Shown in pieces: positions 10,723-20,751 of a stretch of DNA of 64,000 nucleotides; the first letter of the stretch is position 1; the number at the start of each line of letters is the position of its first letter. A program made the position numbers and the translations under genes. The notes beneath the pieces are model-generated. The model saw nothing but the letters and a program-made list of their open reading frames with translations, was not told the origin of the DNA and searched no databases. The stretch is from Bordetella pertussis 18323 (GTDB lineage Bacteria; Pseudomonadota; Gammaproteobacteria; Burkholderiales; Burkholderiaceae_B). Location of the stretch: NCBI RefSeq assembly GCF_000306945.1, contig NC_018518.1, forward strand, positions 620,001 to 684,000, read 5' to 3'.

Positions 10723-11320
10723 CTATAGCGCGGTCTGCAGCACGGCGCGGCACGCCGCGTCGTCGTCGGCGGGCAGCGCGCAAGGGTCGCGGGGAGCGAG
10801 CCGGTGGCGCAGCGCCAGGTCGGCCAGCGCGGCGCGCGAGGCCAGTCGGGGATCGCGCGCCGCTTCCCAGCGCAGCGCGGCGATGGCGACGACGTGGTAC
10901 AGGGCCGAGGCCGCCTGGCGCGCCAGGTCGTCGCGTTCATGGGCGGCCGCGTGCGCGGCCAGCGCATAGGCGCCGTCGAAGGCGCGCGCCTTCGACGGCG
11001 CCAGCTCGGGCGGGCACGGCGCGCCGGCGGCCAGCAAGGCCTGCACATGGCGCTGCAGCGCCGGCAGGGCGTCGGCCTTGCGGATGGCGCGCAGTACGTC
11101 CAGCGCCACGATGTTGCTGGTGCCTTCCCAGATCGAGCCGAGATGCGCATCGCGCATCAGGCGCGGCTCGACCCATTCTTCGATATAGCCGCAGCCGCCG
11201 CGGACCTCCATCGCGTCGCCGGTCACCTGGCGCGCGTCGCGGCAGGCGCGGAACTTGATCAGCGGCGTGAGGATGCGCGGCAGCGCCGCCTCGCCCTCGC
11301 CGCGGTCGGCGGCGGCTAGC
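10723..11320 (-). pseudogene. Acyl-CoA dehydrogenase, 3' remnant cut by IS481 copy 1
   Basis: About 197 codons remain of an AidB/isovaleryl-type acyl-CoA dehydrogenase: the last part of the flavin domain (GGCGYIEEWVEPRLMRDA, SIWEGTSNIVALDVLR) and a C-terminal helical extension. The N-terminal part, about two thirds of a usual 540-590-residue protein, is missing. The frame stays open into the IS481 left end, so a short hybrid protein starting in the IS (MNWGVGDF...) is conceivable but would lack the catalytic base region and most of the FAD site. The other side of the IS holds a different gene, so DNA was lost here. Confidence 0.88.
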
Positions 11321-12363
11321 TGTGAAGATTCAATAGGTTGTATGCATGGTTCATCCGAACCGGATTTGAGAAACTGGAAATCGCCAACCCCCCAGTTCAC
11401 TCAAGGAGCCCGGCCGGATGAACACCCATAAGCATGCCCGATTGACCTTCCTACGTCGACTCGAAATGGTCCAGCAATTGATCGCCCATCAAGTTTGTGT
11501 GCCTGAAGCGGCCCGCGCCTATGGGGTCACCGCGCCGACTGTGCGCAAATGGCTGGGCCGCTTCCTGGCTCAGGGCCAGGCGGGCTTGGCCGATGCGTCC
11601 TCGCGCCCGACGGTCTCGCCCCGAGCGATTGCGCCGGCCAAGGCGCTGGCTATCGTGGAGCTGCGCCGCAAGCGGCTGACCCAAGCGCGCATCGCCCAGG
11701 CGCTGGGCGTGTCAGCCAGCACCGTCAGCCGCGTCCTGGCCCGCGCCGGTCTGTCGCACCTGGCCGACCTGGAGCCGGCCGAGCCGGTGGTGCGCTACGA
11801 GCATCAGGCCCCCGGCGATCTGCTGCACATCGACATCAAGAAGCTGGGACGTATCCAGCGCCCTGGCCACCGGGTCACGGGCAACCGACGCGATACCGTT
11901 GAGGGGGCCGGCTGGGACTTCGTCTTCGTGGCCATCGATGACCACGCCCGCGTGGCCTTCACCGACATCCACCCCGACGAGCGCTTCCCCAGCGCCGTCC
12001 AGTTCCTCAAGGACGCAGTGGCCTACTACCAGCGCCTGGGCGTGACCATCCAGCGCTTGCTCACCGACAATGGCTCGGCCTTTCGCAGCCGCGCCTTCGC
12101 CGCGCTGTGCCATGAGCTGGGCATCAAGCACCGCTTTACCCGACCTTACCGCCCACAGACCAATGGCAAGGCCGAACGCTTCATCCAGTCGGCCTTGCGT
12201 GAGTGGGCTTACGCTCACACCTACCAGAACTCCCAACACCGAGCCGATGCCATGAAATCCTGGCTACACCACTACAACTGGCATCGACCCCACCAAGGCA
12301 TCGGGCGCGCTGTACCCATCTCCAGACTCAACCTGGACAAATACAACCTATTGACAGTTCACA
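11321..12363 (+). mobile_element. IS481: IS481 copy 1
   Basis: A 1,043-bp element with imperfect terminal inverted repeats (TGTGAAGATTCAATAGGTTG left; TGTGAACTGTCAATAGGTTG as the complement of the right end). Flanking hexamers are GCTAGC (11315-11320) and CCTAGC (12364-12369). Both fit the NCTAGN target but do not match each other, and the genes on the two sides are different. The leader before the transposase reads GCCAACCCCCCAG, as in copy 2. Confidence 0.97.
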
Positions 12364-12368
12364 CCTAG
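11418..12368 (+). CDS. IS481 transposase (copy 1)
   Basis: A 316-residue DDE transposase of the IS481 family. An N-terminal two-part helix-turn-helix (AARAYGVTAPTVRKWL, then RIAQALGVSASTVSRVL) precedes an rve-type catalytic core with Asp139 (HIDIKK), Asp217 (LLTDNGS) and Glu253 (NGKAERF), spaced 35 residues between the last two. The TAG stop lies in the chromosomal CTAG beyond the IS end. This copy alone has Lys at residue 308 where copies 2-4 have Glu. Confidence 0.97.
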   Translation: MNTHKHARLTFLRRLEMVQQLIAHQVCVPEAARAYGVTAPTVRKWLGRFLAQGQAGLADASSRPTVSPRAIAPAKALAIVELRRKRLTQARIAQALGVSASTVSRVLARAGLSHLADLEPAEPVVRYEHQAPGDLLHIDIKKLGRIQRPGHRVTGNRRDTVEGAGWDFVFVAIDDHARVAFTDIHPDERFPSAVQFLKDAVAYYQRLGVTIQRLLTDNGSAFRSRAFAALCHELGIKHRFTRPYRPQTNGKAERFIQSALREWAYAHTYQNSQHRADAMKSWLHHYNWHRPHQGIGRAVPISRLNLDKYNLLTVHT

Positions 12369-12369
12369 C

Positions 12370-12479
12370 GGCTGCTGCGTCGACGGGTTGACGACGACCT
12401 GCGTCCGGCGGCCTTCGACGCCGCGCCACTGGCCGGCGACATAGAGCTCCAGCCGAGCGGGATATCCCAGATTTTCCAT
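12370..12479 (-). pseudogene. Aldehyde dehydrogenase, 5' remnant cut by IS481 copy 1
   Basis: From an ATG at 12479 the reverse strand reads MENLGYPARLELYVAGQW, then RGVEGRRTQVVV and NPSTQQPLG, the start of an NAD(P)-dependent aldehyde dehydrogenase (succinate-semialdehyde type). The frame then meets IS481 after about 37 codons; the catalytic Cys/Glu domain is absent. It lies on the same strand as the acyl-CoA dehydrogenase remnant and was probably the first gene of that operon, with the intervening DNA deleted between two IS481 insertions. Confidence 0.75.
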
Positions 12480-12522
12480 GACCCAAAACCCTTGTTAGCG
12501 AGCTGCCATGGAGAGAGCTATA

Positions 12523-12659
12523 GTCCTATATAGAACTAGAGTCAACGCGGGATTTTACGTCGACTTTGAAACCATATATTTCCTTTTAGCCAGTTTCCGG
12601 ATGAATTTCCGCCGTTTTTCGGCTACGTCCGACGAAAACTATGGTCCTCTATATATAAC
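12523..12659 (-). promoter_or_regulatory. Paired operator-like motif before the lost aldehyde dehydrogenase operon
   Basis: GTCCTATATAGAAC (12523-12536) is a 14-bp near-palindrome with one mismatched pair. A related site, CTATGGTCCTCTATATATAAC (12639-12659 region), repeats the core CTATrGTCCT.TATATA about 120 bp away. The AT-rich 290-bp region between ureG and the aldehyde dehydrogenase remnant holds no gene. It probably binds the former regulator of the truncated operon; which family is unknown. Confidence 0.5.
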
Positions 12660-12772
12660 GGCAGGCGCGCCGGCCCGCACCGAGCAAGCGCGTGCGCGGG
12701 AATCTTCGGCAAGCAAGGGCTGGCGCGGCCGGAACGCGCACAGCGGTCCGGCCGGCACGGGACGCGGCAGGC

Positions 12773-13417
12773 TCAGCCGCGGAACAAGCCTTCCGTCTTC
12801 AGGAAGGCAATCACCTGGTCCAATCCATCGCCGGTCTTCAGGTTGCACATCACAAAGGGCTTGTCGCCGCGCATGCGGCGGGTATCGGTCTCCATCACCG
12901 CGAGGTCCGCGCCCACGTACGGCGCCAGGTCCGTCTTGTTGATGATGAACAGGTCGGACTTGGTGATGCCAGGCCCGCCCTTGCGCGGAATCTTCTCTCC
13001 GCTGGCGACGTCGATGATGTAAAGCGTCAGGTCCGAGAGTTCGGGGCTGAAGGTCGCGGCCAGGTTGTCGCCGCCGGACTCGACGAACACGATATCGGCA
13101 TCGGGAAACTGCTCCAGCATCTGGTCGATGGCGATCAGGTTGATGGATGCGTCCTCGCGGATCGCCGTGTGCGGACAGCCGCCGGTCTCCACCCCCAGGA
13201 TGCGCTCGGGCGGCAAGGCCCCCGACAGCGTCAGCAGGCGCTGGTCTTCCTTGGTGTAGATGTCGTTGGTGATCGCGATCAGGTCGAACTGCGGGTACAT
13301 CGCCTTGCACACCATTTCGAGCAAGGTGGTTTTGCCGGACCCCACCGGGCCGCCCACGCCGACGCGCAGGGGTGGCAGGGCCTTGGTACGGGTGGTCAAT
13401 GAAGAGATGTCATGCAT
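12773..13417 (-). CDS. ureG: Urease accessory GTPase UreG
   Basis: SIMIBI-class GTPase that powers nickel delivery to urease with UreE, UreF and UreD/H. The 214-residue protein is complete: P-loop [13 protein letters not shown] (about 22-34), NDIYTKED, the metal-binding CPH in [28 protein letters not shown], and the G4 motif NKTD. It is the last gene of the ure cluster and follows ureF by about 25 bp. No lesion is seen here, in contrast to ureF and ureC upstream. Confidence 0.96.
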   Translation of the reverse strand: MHDISSLTTRTKALPPLRVGVGGPVGSGKTTLLEMVCKAMYPQFDLIAITNDIYTKEDQRLLTLSGALPPERILGVETGGCPHTAIREDASINLIAIDQMLEQFPDADIVFVESGGDNLAATFSPELSDLTLYIIDVASGEKIPRKGGPGITKSDLFIINKTDLAPYVGADLAVMETDTRRMRGDKPFVMCNLKTGDGLDQVIAFLKTEGLFRG

Positions 13418-13441
13418 GGCGTCTACACCAATCAGGCAAGG

Positions 13442-14143
13442 TCAGGAACGGAAAAGACGGGAGAACTGGGTTTCATGGCGCGCCGAGACCATGGCGTACT
13501 GCGGCGCGAACGTATCGAGCCGCGGCGGCGTTGCGCCGGCGCGCGCCCGGGCGTCGGCCAGCACGGCCGGCAGCCCCGCGCGCAGCCGCTCGAGCATGCG
13601 CTGGCCCGCCATCTGTCCGAGCGGCACGCCCTTGATGGCCGCGGCCACCTGGTTCTCCAGCCACGAAAATACATAGGCGCCCAGCCCGGCCTCGCGCGGC
13701 AGCGCCCACATCGCGCAGGCGCAGGCATGCACGGCGGGCAGCGTGGCCGGCCGCAGCGCCGCCACGGCCGCCCTCGTCGCCGCCGTGCCCCAGCCGAGCT
13801 CCTGGGCCAGTCTGGCCAGCGAGCGCCCCATCTGCTCGGTTTCCTGGCGCAGCTCGCGGGTCTCGCGCGAAGCGTGGAACCACTGGTTCCAGCCATGCGC
13901 CGCCGCGTCGTCGCCGGCGCGCCAGGCCTCGAACAGCAGGCACCACAGCGGCGCCTCGGCGCGCGCCATCACCGTGACGAGCTGGCTTTCTATCCACGCC
14001 AGGGTGCTGGCCTCGTCGTGCACCAATCCCAGCTCGATGGCCGCCTCCAGGCCCTACGAATAGCTGAAGCCGCCGATCGGCAGCGCCGGCGAAGACAGAT
14101 GCAACAGCGCGGCCAGCTGTCCGGCGTCAAGACTCGGCGTCAT
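13442..14143 (-). pseudogene. ureF: Urease accessory protein UreF, in-frame nonsense mutation
   Basis: UreF joins UreD and UreG in the complex that carbamylates and loads nickel into apo-urease. The frame from ATG 14143 codes a normal beginning (MTPSLDAGQLAALLHLSSPA, then LPIGGFSYS) but codon 30 is TAG (14054-14056) where the family has Gln (FSYSQGLEAA). Beyond it the frame continues uninterrupted (GLEAAIELGLVHDEAST...) to a normal C-terminus at 13442, giving 233 codons in all. A single C-to-T change explains the loss. A TTG at 14026 could in theory restart translation. The start overlaps the end of ureE by 17 bp. Confidence 0.93.
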
Positions 14144-14744
14144 GCTCGCCGTGCTTGCCGCCGTGGCCATGACCGGAATGAACGTGGCCGTGTCCGCCGG
14201 CATGGAAGTGCGCATGGGGGTGTGCCTCGTGTGCGTGGTAAGCCGCCTGCGCCAGCGCGTAGTCGTCGCCGAAACTCTCGTCGTGGCCATGGCGATGGCC
14301 GCCGCCGTAGGCGCCCACGTCCGGCTCGAACACCGCGCGCAGGCGCGTCGCGGTCACGCCGCCCAGCTGGGCCAGCATGTCGATCAGCACGGCGTCGTAC
14401 TCAAACTGCAGATGCCGCTCGGCGATCTCCAGCAGCACGTGGCGGTTGCCCAGGTGATAGGCCGCCCGCGCCAGCTGCCAGGGCGTGGCGGCCGTCACGC
14501 GGGCCACGTCTTCCAGCGCGGCCCGCACCACCACGTATGTACCGTCCTCGGCAACCAGGACATCGCCGTCGCGCAAGGTCTGGCCGCGTTCGATCGCCAT
14601 GCCGAGCTCGCCGCGGCCCTCGTCCAGGTCCAGGCGCTGGCGGCTGCGGCGGCGTTCGGCCAGGGTCAGCGTCACGCCGGGCGCCTGGCTCAGGTCCAGG
14701 CCGCCGGCGGCGCCGCGTTTGATGAAAGTGTTGGCGATTTTCAT
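14127..14744 (-). CDS. ureE: Urease nickel metallochaperone UreE
   Basis: A 205-residue nickel chaperone. An N-terminal peptide-binding domain (MKIANTFIKRG...) and a C-terminal metal-binding domain (HLGNRHVLLEI, HLQFEYDAVLIDMLAQLG) are followed by a long His-rich tail (HRHGHDE ... HAHEAHPHAHFHAGGHGHVH) that can bind several nickel ions. The ATG at 14744 sits next to the ureC stop. The stop overlaps ureF by 17 bp, suggesting translational coupling. Confidence 0.95.
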   Translation of the reverse strand: MKIANTFIKRGAAGGLDLSQAPGVTLTLAERRRSRQRLDLDEGRGELGMAIERGQTLRDGDVLVAEDGTYVVVRAALEDVARVTAATPWQLARAAYHLGNRHVLLEIAERHLQFEYDAVLIDMLAQLGGVTATRLRAVFEPDVGAYGGGHRHGHDESFGDDYALAQAAYHAHEAHPHAHFHAGGHGHVHSGHGHGGKHGEHDAES

Positions 14745-14746
14745 GA

Positions 14747-16458
<1,712 letters not shown>

Positions 16459-16462
<4 letters not shown>

Positions 16463-16767
16463 TTCAGCGCCCCCATCACCTTGCCCTGGAAACCGAAGAT
16501 GCGGCGCTCGCCGCCGACCGCCACCAGCTCGACGGTGCGGCGCATGCCCGGCTCGAAACGCACCGCGTTGCCGGCCGGAATGTTCAGCCGGTAGCCGGTT
16601 GCCAGCTCGCGGTCGAAGACCAGGGCGTTGTTCGCCTCGGCGAAGTGATAGTGCGAACCCACCTGGATCGGCCGGTCGTCCTCGTTGACCACGGCGATCG
16701 TCAAGGTCGGCCGGCCCACGTTGAGCTCGATCTGGCCCGGTTCGGTCAGTATTTCTCCCGGAATCAT
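16459..16767 (-). CDS. ureB: Urease beta subunit UreB
   Basis: A 102-residue structural subunit of the (UreABC)3 urease complex, starting [20 protein letters not shown] and containing [18 protein letters not shown] and the C-terminal [11 protein letters not shown]. Complete, with no lesion seen. It overlaps ureC by ATGA and follows the HupE/UreJ gene by 16 bp. In enteric species ureB directly follows ureA; here a permease gene lies between them. Confidence 0.95.
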
Positions 16768-16783
16768 GATGACACCTCCCTGG

Positions 16784-17401
16784 TCAGACCCGAGCGCCGA
16801 CGAACAGCAGCGCGCCGTAACCGGCGATGCCCACGCCCAGCGCCCGCGACAGCCACAGGTTCCAGTGCTTGAGGCGAAACCCCGCGAACAGGCCGGCCAG
16901 GTGCAGCCCCAGGGTGGCGAGCATGAAACCCGCCACGAAGCCCAGCGCGCCTTCGCTGCCGGGCAGCTCCATCCCGTGGGCCAGGCCGTGGAACAGGGCG
17001 AATCCCCCCACCAGCGCGAAACCCGCCCAGCCCTGCACGGCCTTGCGGCTGGCCACCAGCAGGCCCAGCACCAGCAGCGAGACCATGATGACCGGCTCGA
17101 CGGCAGGCAGGCGCACGCCGGCCATGCCCATCATCGCGCCGGCGAACAGCAGCGCGAGAAACATGACCGGCAGCCACACCGCCTGGCGCGCCGTATGGTG
17201 CGTCAGCGCGCTCCACATGCCGACCGCCAGCATCGCCAGCAGGTGGTCGAACCCGGTCAGCGGATGCCAGAAGCCCGCCGCGAACATGCTGCCCGGCAGC
17301 TCGTGGCCGAGATGGCCCGGATGCGCCAGGGCGGCGCCCGAGAACAGCATCAGGGCGGCCGCACCCGAGCCCAGCATCGCGCGCTTAGACATTGCTTTCA
17401 T
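16784..17401 (-). CDS. ureJ: HupE/UreJ-family nickel permease-like protein
   Basis: A 205-residue inner-membrane protein with a signal-like start ending [11 protein letters not shown], the HupE motif [18 protein letters not shown] (about 45-62), a second [12 protein letters not shown] stretch and about six membrane helices. HupE/UreJ proteins are linked to nickel (sometimes cobalt) uptake. The ATG at 17401 was chosen over 17419 because GGGAG lies at the right spacing. Its place between ureA and ureB ties it to urease nickel supply. Confidence 0.9.
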   Translation of the reverse strand: MKAMSKRAMLGSGAAALMLFSGAALAHPGHLGHELPGSMFAAGFWHPLTGFDHLLAMLAVGMWSALTHHTARQAVWLPVMFLALLFAGAMMGMAGVRLPAVEPVIMVSLLVLGLLVASRKAVQGWAGFALVGGFALFHGLAHGMELPGSEGALGFVAGFMLATLGLHLAGLFAGFRLKHWNLWLSRALGVGIAGYGALLFVGARV

Positions 17402-17445
17402 GCGAATCTCCCAATTCATGAATGACGAAAATCCCGACCCGGTGC

Positions 17446-17748
17446 TCAGACAACCGGGTTGTGGACGGTAATCAGCTTGGTGCCATCGGGAAACGTGACT
17501 TCCACCTGGATGTTGGAAATCATCTCCGGCACCCCTTCCATGATCTCATCGCGCCCCAGGATCCGCGTGCCTTCGCTCATGAGCTCGGCGACCGTCTTGC
17601 CGTCGCGCGCGCCTTCCATCAACGCGGCCGTGATCAGCGCCACCGTCTCCGGATAGTTCAGCTTCAGGCCGCGCGCGCGCCGGCGCTCGGCCAGCAGGGC
17701 CGCGGTGAAAATGAGCAGCTTGTCTTTTTCCCGTGGAGTCAGTTCCAT
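17446..17748 (-). CDS. ureA: Urease gamma subunit UreA
   Basis: A 100-residue structural subunit: [20 protein letters not shown] at the start, [21 protein letters not shown] in the middle, and [15 protein letters not shown] at the end. Complete. The ATG at 17748 follows GGAAG, and open sequence upstream of it is not family-like. It is the second gene of the cluster after ureD. Confidence 0.96.
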   Translation of the reverse strand: MELTPREKDKLLIFTAALLAERRRARGLKLNYPETVALITAALMEGARDGKTVAELMSEGTRILGRDEIMEGVPEMISNIQVEVTFPDGTKLITVHNPVV

Positions 17749-17848
17749 GGCGGTTCTTCCTTTGTGTATGCATACCAGGGGCGGTTCATGCCCGGCCGGC
17801 GCGCGAGCGAGCGCCGCATGGCTGGTCCGCGGCCCCTCGCGCGGCGTA

Positions 17849-18703
17849 TCAGGTGGCCCAGAGCCGGGGCACGACGGCGGGCGTATCGAGCACGCGCGGG
17901 CGCAAATAGGCCCAGGCATCGGTCATCACGGCCCTGACATCCTCCATGTGCACGCCCAGGCAGCGCACCAGGCACAGCGACTGCGTCGCGTCGTACGGCA
18001 TCGTGGTGGCCGCGCCGCGCAGCGTGTCGCTCCAGGGCATCAGGCCGGCCAGCTCCTCGTTCTGCTCCGCGTCCAGGCGGGGGCCGAAGGACCACAGCGC
18101 GGCATGGACCGGAAAGCCCGCCAGGCCCGAGACCTGGCGCCGGACGTCGTCCTGCGCGCCGACCAGCCCCTGGTCCACCCACAGCAGCCGGCCGTCCACG
18201 TACAGCTCGGTGGCGGTATGCAGGCGGCCCTGGCTCCAATGGCCGGACTGGTTCACCCGCCCGAGCTGGATCAGGTCCCAGCCGATGGCGGCCGCGCCCG
18301 ACTCAAGCTGGATCCGATTGCGCGCCAGGGCATCGGCCTCTTCGAAGAAAATGCTCTCGAGGGGCAGCCAATCGAGCCGGCCTCCCGCTGCCACGCGCAA
18401 ATGCACGTCCTGCGAGGCCTGGCGGCCGTTCGACTTGTACCAGCGCGTGGCGCCGGGCGTGGTAAGCGCCGCGCGGGCGCCGCCGGCCACGTCGACGCGG
18501 ATCTCGAGCGCGTCCCCGCCCGCGATGCCCGAAGGGGGATGAAGAATGGCGACGTGGCAGACTTGCGGCCCTTCCGGATACAGCGCCCGCTGCACCAGCA
18601 TGGGCCCGTAGTGCGCGCGCTCGCGCAGCACGGTGCGGCCCGCGTGGCCGGGCGCGAAGCCCAGCGTCAAGCCCGCGCGCCACTGATCCAGGGTCTCAGA
18701 CAT
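17849..18703 (-). CDS. ureD: Urease accessory protein UreD (UreH)
   Basis: A 284-residue scaffold that binds apo-urease and channels nickel from UreG/UreF. It shows the family stretches [27 protein letters not shown] and [16 protein letters not shown] [14 protein letters not shown]. It is the first gene of the cluster and about 100 bp before ureA. No lesion is evident. Confidence 0.94.
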   Translation of the reverse strand: MSETLDQWRAGLTLGFAPGHAGRTVLRERAHYGPMLVQRALYPEGPQVCHVAILHPPSGIAGGDALEIRVDVAGGARAALTTPGATRWYKSNGRQASQDVHLRVAAGGRLDWLPLESIFFEEADALARNRIQLESGAAAIGWDLIQLGRVNQSGHWSQGRLHTATELYVDGRLLWVDQGLVGAQDDVRRQVSGLAGFPVHAALWSFGPRLDAEQNEELAGLMPWSDTLRGAATTMPYDATQSLCLVRCLGVHMEDVRAVMTDAWAYLRPRVLDTPAVVPRLWAT

Positions 18704-19284
18704 GGCAGCCGTCCGCGCCAGCCGCGCCCGCAGGCTGTGCCGCCGCGGGCTCGGTCATTAATGCAGAAAACAGGCAAGAACTCATCCAAGGCAAAACCTG
18801 AAAAAACAACGGCCCCATAACCTTTGAATATATTCCCGCAAGCATGCAAAATGACGTAACCGTTGCATGGTATCACAATACCCAGGGCATTCATTCCATC
18901 ACCCGCAGGCCTACCAAGGCCGGCAAAAACTCATTGTTTTCAGTCGGATAGGCGAATCTGCGCAATATATGCCGCCTACTTCCTGCAATGGCGCGCAATA
19001 CGCCATTATTTGCAATATCGATTATTCGAAATTCCTGCTCCGCCGCTGTTTCTTTATTACCATCCGAATAATAAATCGTGGCCGACGCAACCGCGTGCCG
19101 CCCGCCCTGGGTCATGCCACCCTGGGGGATCCGCCGATTGCACCATATGCGCCGAACATGCACGCGATGCGGTCGCACACCACCGCGGCAGACTGCCTCG
19201 GGCGTCTCCGGATGACGGCAAGACGTTTGACCTTCCCACAATGGCAAGCCTCAGGCTTCCCTTCCATTGAAAAGGGAAACTGCC
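18704..19284. other. Non-coding stretch upstream of ureD
   Basis: About 580 bp of lower GC than its surroundings with no credible gene. It should contain the ureD promoter. Short inverted repeats lie at 18826-18835 (GAATATATTC) and 18869-18882 (GGTAT-4-ATACC), both within 180 bp of the ureD start. I recall a LysR-type urease regulator (BbuR) next to ureD in B. bronchiseptica; none is adjacent here. Confidence 0.5.
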
Positions 19285-19557
19285 ATGAACATCGGTGAGG
19301 CATCCAAGGCGTCCAAGGTCTCGGCCAAGATGATCCGCTGCTGCGAGCAGATCGGCCTGATCGCCGCGGCGCAACGCACCGCGTCGGACCACCGCGCCTA
19401 TGGCCATGCCGACATGCACCAGCTGCATTTCATCCGCCGCACCCGCGACCTCGGCTGCTCGGTGGCCGAGAGCGGCGATTTATTGAATCCGTGGAACCCC
19501 CAGTCGCGCCAGAGCGCCGACGTCAAGCGCCTGGCCAAGCGCACGCTGTCCTATTGA
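19285..19557 (+). pseudogene. MerR-family (CueR-like) regulator, 3' truncated
   Basis: The N-terminal MerR helix-turn-helix is recognisable (MNIGEASKASKVSAKMIR...EQIGLI, then HQLHFIRRTRDLGCSVAE and RQSADVKRLA). After that the frame ends abruptly (KRTLSY stop), losing the dimerisation helix and the metal-binding C-terminus of a normal 130-145-residue protein. The near-invariant Tyr-Tyr of MIRYYE is Cys-Cys here. An adjacent broken ferredoxin gene 16 bp downstream points to a local deletion. Confidence 0.8.
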
Positions 19558-19573
19558 ACACCTGGAACCCGAT

Positions 19574-19913
19574 ATGCCAAGGATCACCGTTCTTCCGCAC
19601 GCCGACCTGGCGCCCGACGGCGCCGTGCTGGAGGTGCCGTCCGGCACCTCGATTTCCGAGGCCTTGCTCGCCCATGGCATCGAGATTGAGCACGCATGCG
19701 ACATGAGCTGCGCGTGCACGACCTGCCACTGCATCGTGCGCGAGGGCTTCGACTCCCTCGATGAGGCCAGGGAGTGCGAGGACGACCTTGCTGGACCGCG
19801 CCTGGGGGCTGGAGGCGCATTCGCGCCTGAGCTGCCAGGCTATCGTGGCTGGCGAGGACCTGACCATCGAAATCCCCAAGTACACGGTCAACCACGCCAA
19901 GGAGACACGCTAG
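19574..19913 (+). pseudogene. Isc-type [2Fe-2S] ferredoxin, frameshifted
   Basis: Frame 1 codes the first about 72 residues, including [16 protein letters not shown] with three of the four cluster Cys. One extra T at 19788/19789 (CCTTGCTGG, expected CCTGCTGG) then shifts the frame. The correct continuation ([20 protein letters not shown] ... [12 protein letters not shown]) lies in the next frame and ends at 19913. The fourth Cys is therefore lost from the protein. Whether an intact fdx exists elsewhere in the genome cannot be seen. Confidence 0.88.
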
Positions 19914-19974
19914 GGCGTGGCGCGATGTGACGGCTCGATGCAATAGCGCCCGCCTTCGCTGACGCGTTCTTCAG

Positions 19975-20382
19975 CTACGGCTGGCCGTCGAACTCCTCGA
20001 CGTCGCCCAACGAGGACAACCAGGAAAACCGGCGCCTGGCCCAGATCTGCCGCAATGGCCTGCCCAACGCATGGCGCTGCTCGAGCGCGCCGACGCGCAG
20101 CGAATAGCTTTGCGGATTCTCCGCCGCGCAGGAATAGATCGGGCCGCCGCAATTGCCGCAAAACGCATGCATGCGCCTGGCGCCGCTTGCGGCAATTTTC
20201 AAATACTCTTTGGGCGTTCCCTGCAGAAGCACGAACGTATCCGCCGGCGCGGAAATGTTTGCACGAAAGACAGAGCCCGACTGCATCTGGCAATCGGCAC
20301 AATGGCAAACCGTAATGGTGCCCGGCTCGACCTCGGCTTCATACGCAATCGCGCCACAGTGGCATCGACCTTCGACTTTCAT
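19975..20382 (-). CDS. GFA-family (glutathione-dependent formaldehyde-activating-like) protein
   Basis: A 135-residue zinc-binding protein of the Mss4/GFA fold. The Cys set is GRCHCGA (structural), CHCADCQ, and FCGNCGGPIYS, all in family order, with a typical ending (IWARRR...SLGDVEEFDGQP). Despite the family name most members have no proven formaldehyde activity. It is intact, while the two genes to its left are broken, and it is convergent with the ferredoxin remnant. Confidence 0.87.
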   Translation of the reverse strand: MKVEGRCHCGAIAYEAEVEPGTITVCHCADCQMQSGSVFRANISAPADTFVLLQGTPKEYLKIAASGARRMHAFCGNCGGPIYSCAAENPQSYSLRVGALEQRHALGRPLRQIWARRRFSWLSSLGDVEEFDGQP

Positions 20383-20485
20383 TTGCTCCTCCGTTGGTAA
20401 AAGGCGATGCAGGCATCGGCGTCTTCAGCGGGGCGGCTGCCGCAACGGCGCCATGCGCTCGCGGCCTTCGGGGCGTCCAGATGAG

Positions 20486-20520
20486 AAAAGCCCGCAAAAC
20501 CTGAAGTTTATGCGGGCTTT
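20486..20520 (-). terminator. Terminator after tRNA-Ser
   Basis: A 10-bp stem (AAAGCCCGCA at 20487-20496 with TGCGGGCTTT at 20511-20520) is followed, read on the reverse strand, by a short T-run. It lies about 35 bp downstream of the tRNA on the same strand. Confidence 0.8.
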
Positions 20521-20554
20521 CCGGGGCGCTACCGGCTTCGGTAGAACAAATTTC

Positions 20555-20645
20555 TGGCGGACAGAGGGGGATTCGAACCCCCGATACGCTTATCACGTAT
20601 ACACGCTTTCCAGGCGTGCGCCTTCAACCACTCGGCCACCTGTCC
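20555..20645 (-). tRNA. tRNA-Ser (anticodon GGA)
   Basis: The reverse strand folds as a class II tRNA: acceptor GGACAGG pairing with CCTCTGTCC near the 3' end, D-arm GGCCGAGTGGTTGAAGGC, anticodon loop CTGGAAA, a long variable arm typical of Ser, T-arm GGGGGTTCGAATCCCCC, and an encoded 3' CCA. GGA reads UCC and UCU codons. Confidence 0.96.
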
Positions 20646-20751
20646 TGATCTGGATTCGCGACTTGCCCGCGCGGCAAGGCACGCGGGAAAAGCGAATTTG
20701 CGATTCTAGCAGGATTCGGGCGGGCTTGTCCCGGCTCGTGTGGCCGCGCCG

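Noticed and set aside
13442..14026. A shortened UreF from the TTG at 14026 as the functional protein
   Set aside because: It would lack the conserved PIGGFSYSQG N-terminal region; there is no evident ribosome site, so it is treated as part of the broken gene.
18891..19247. Possible 118-residue reverse-strand gene upstream of ureD
   Set aside because: Composition unlike a real protein, no good ribosome site and no recognisable domain; treated as non-coding.
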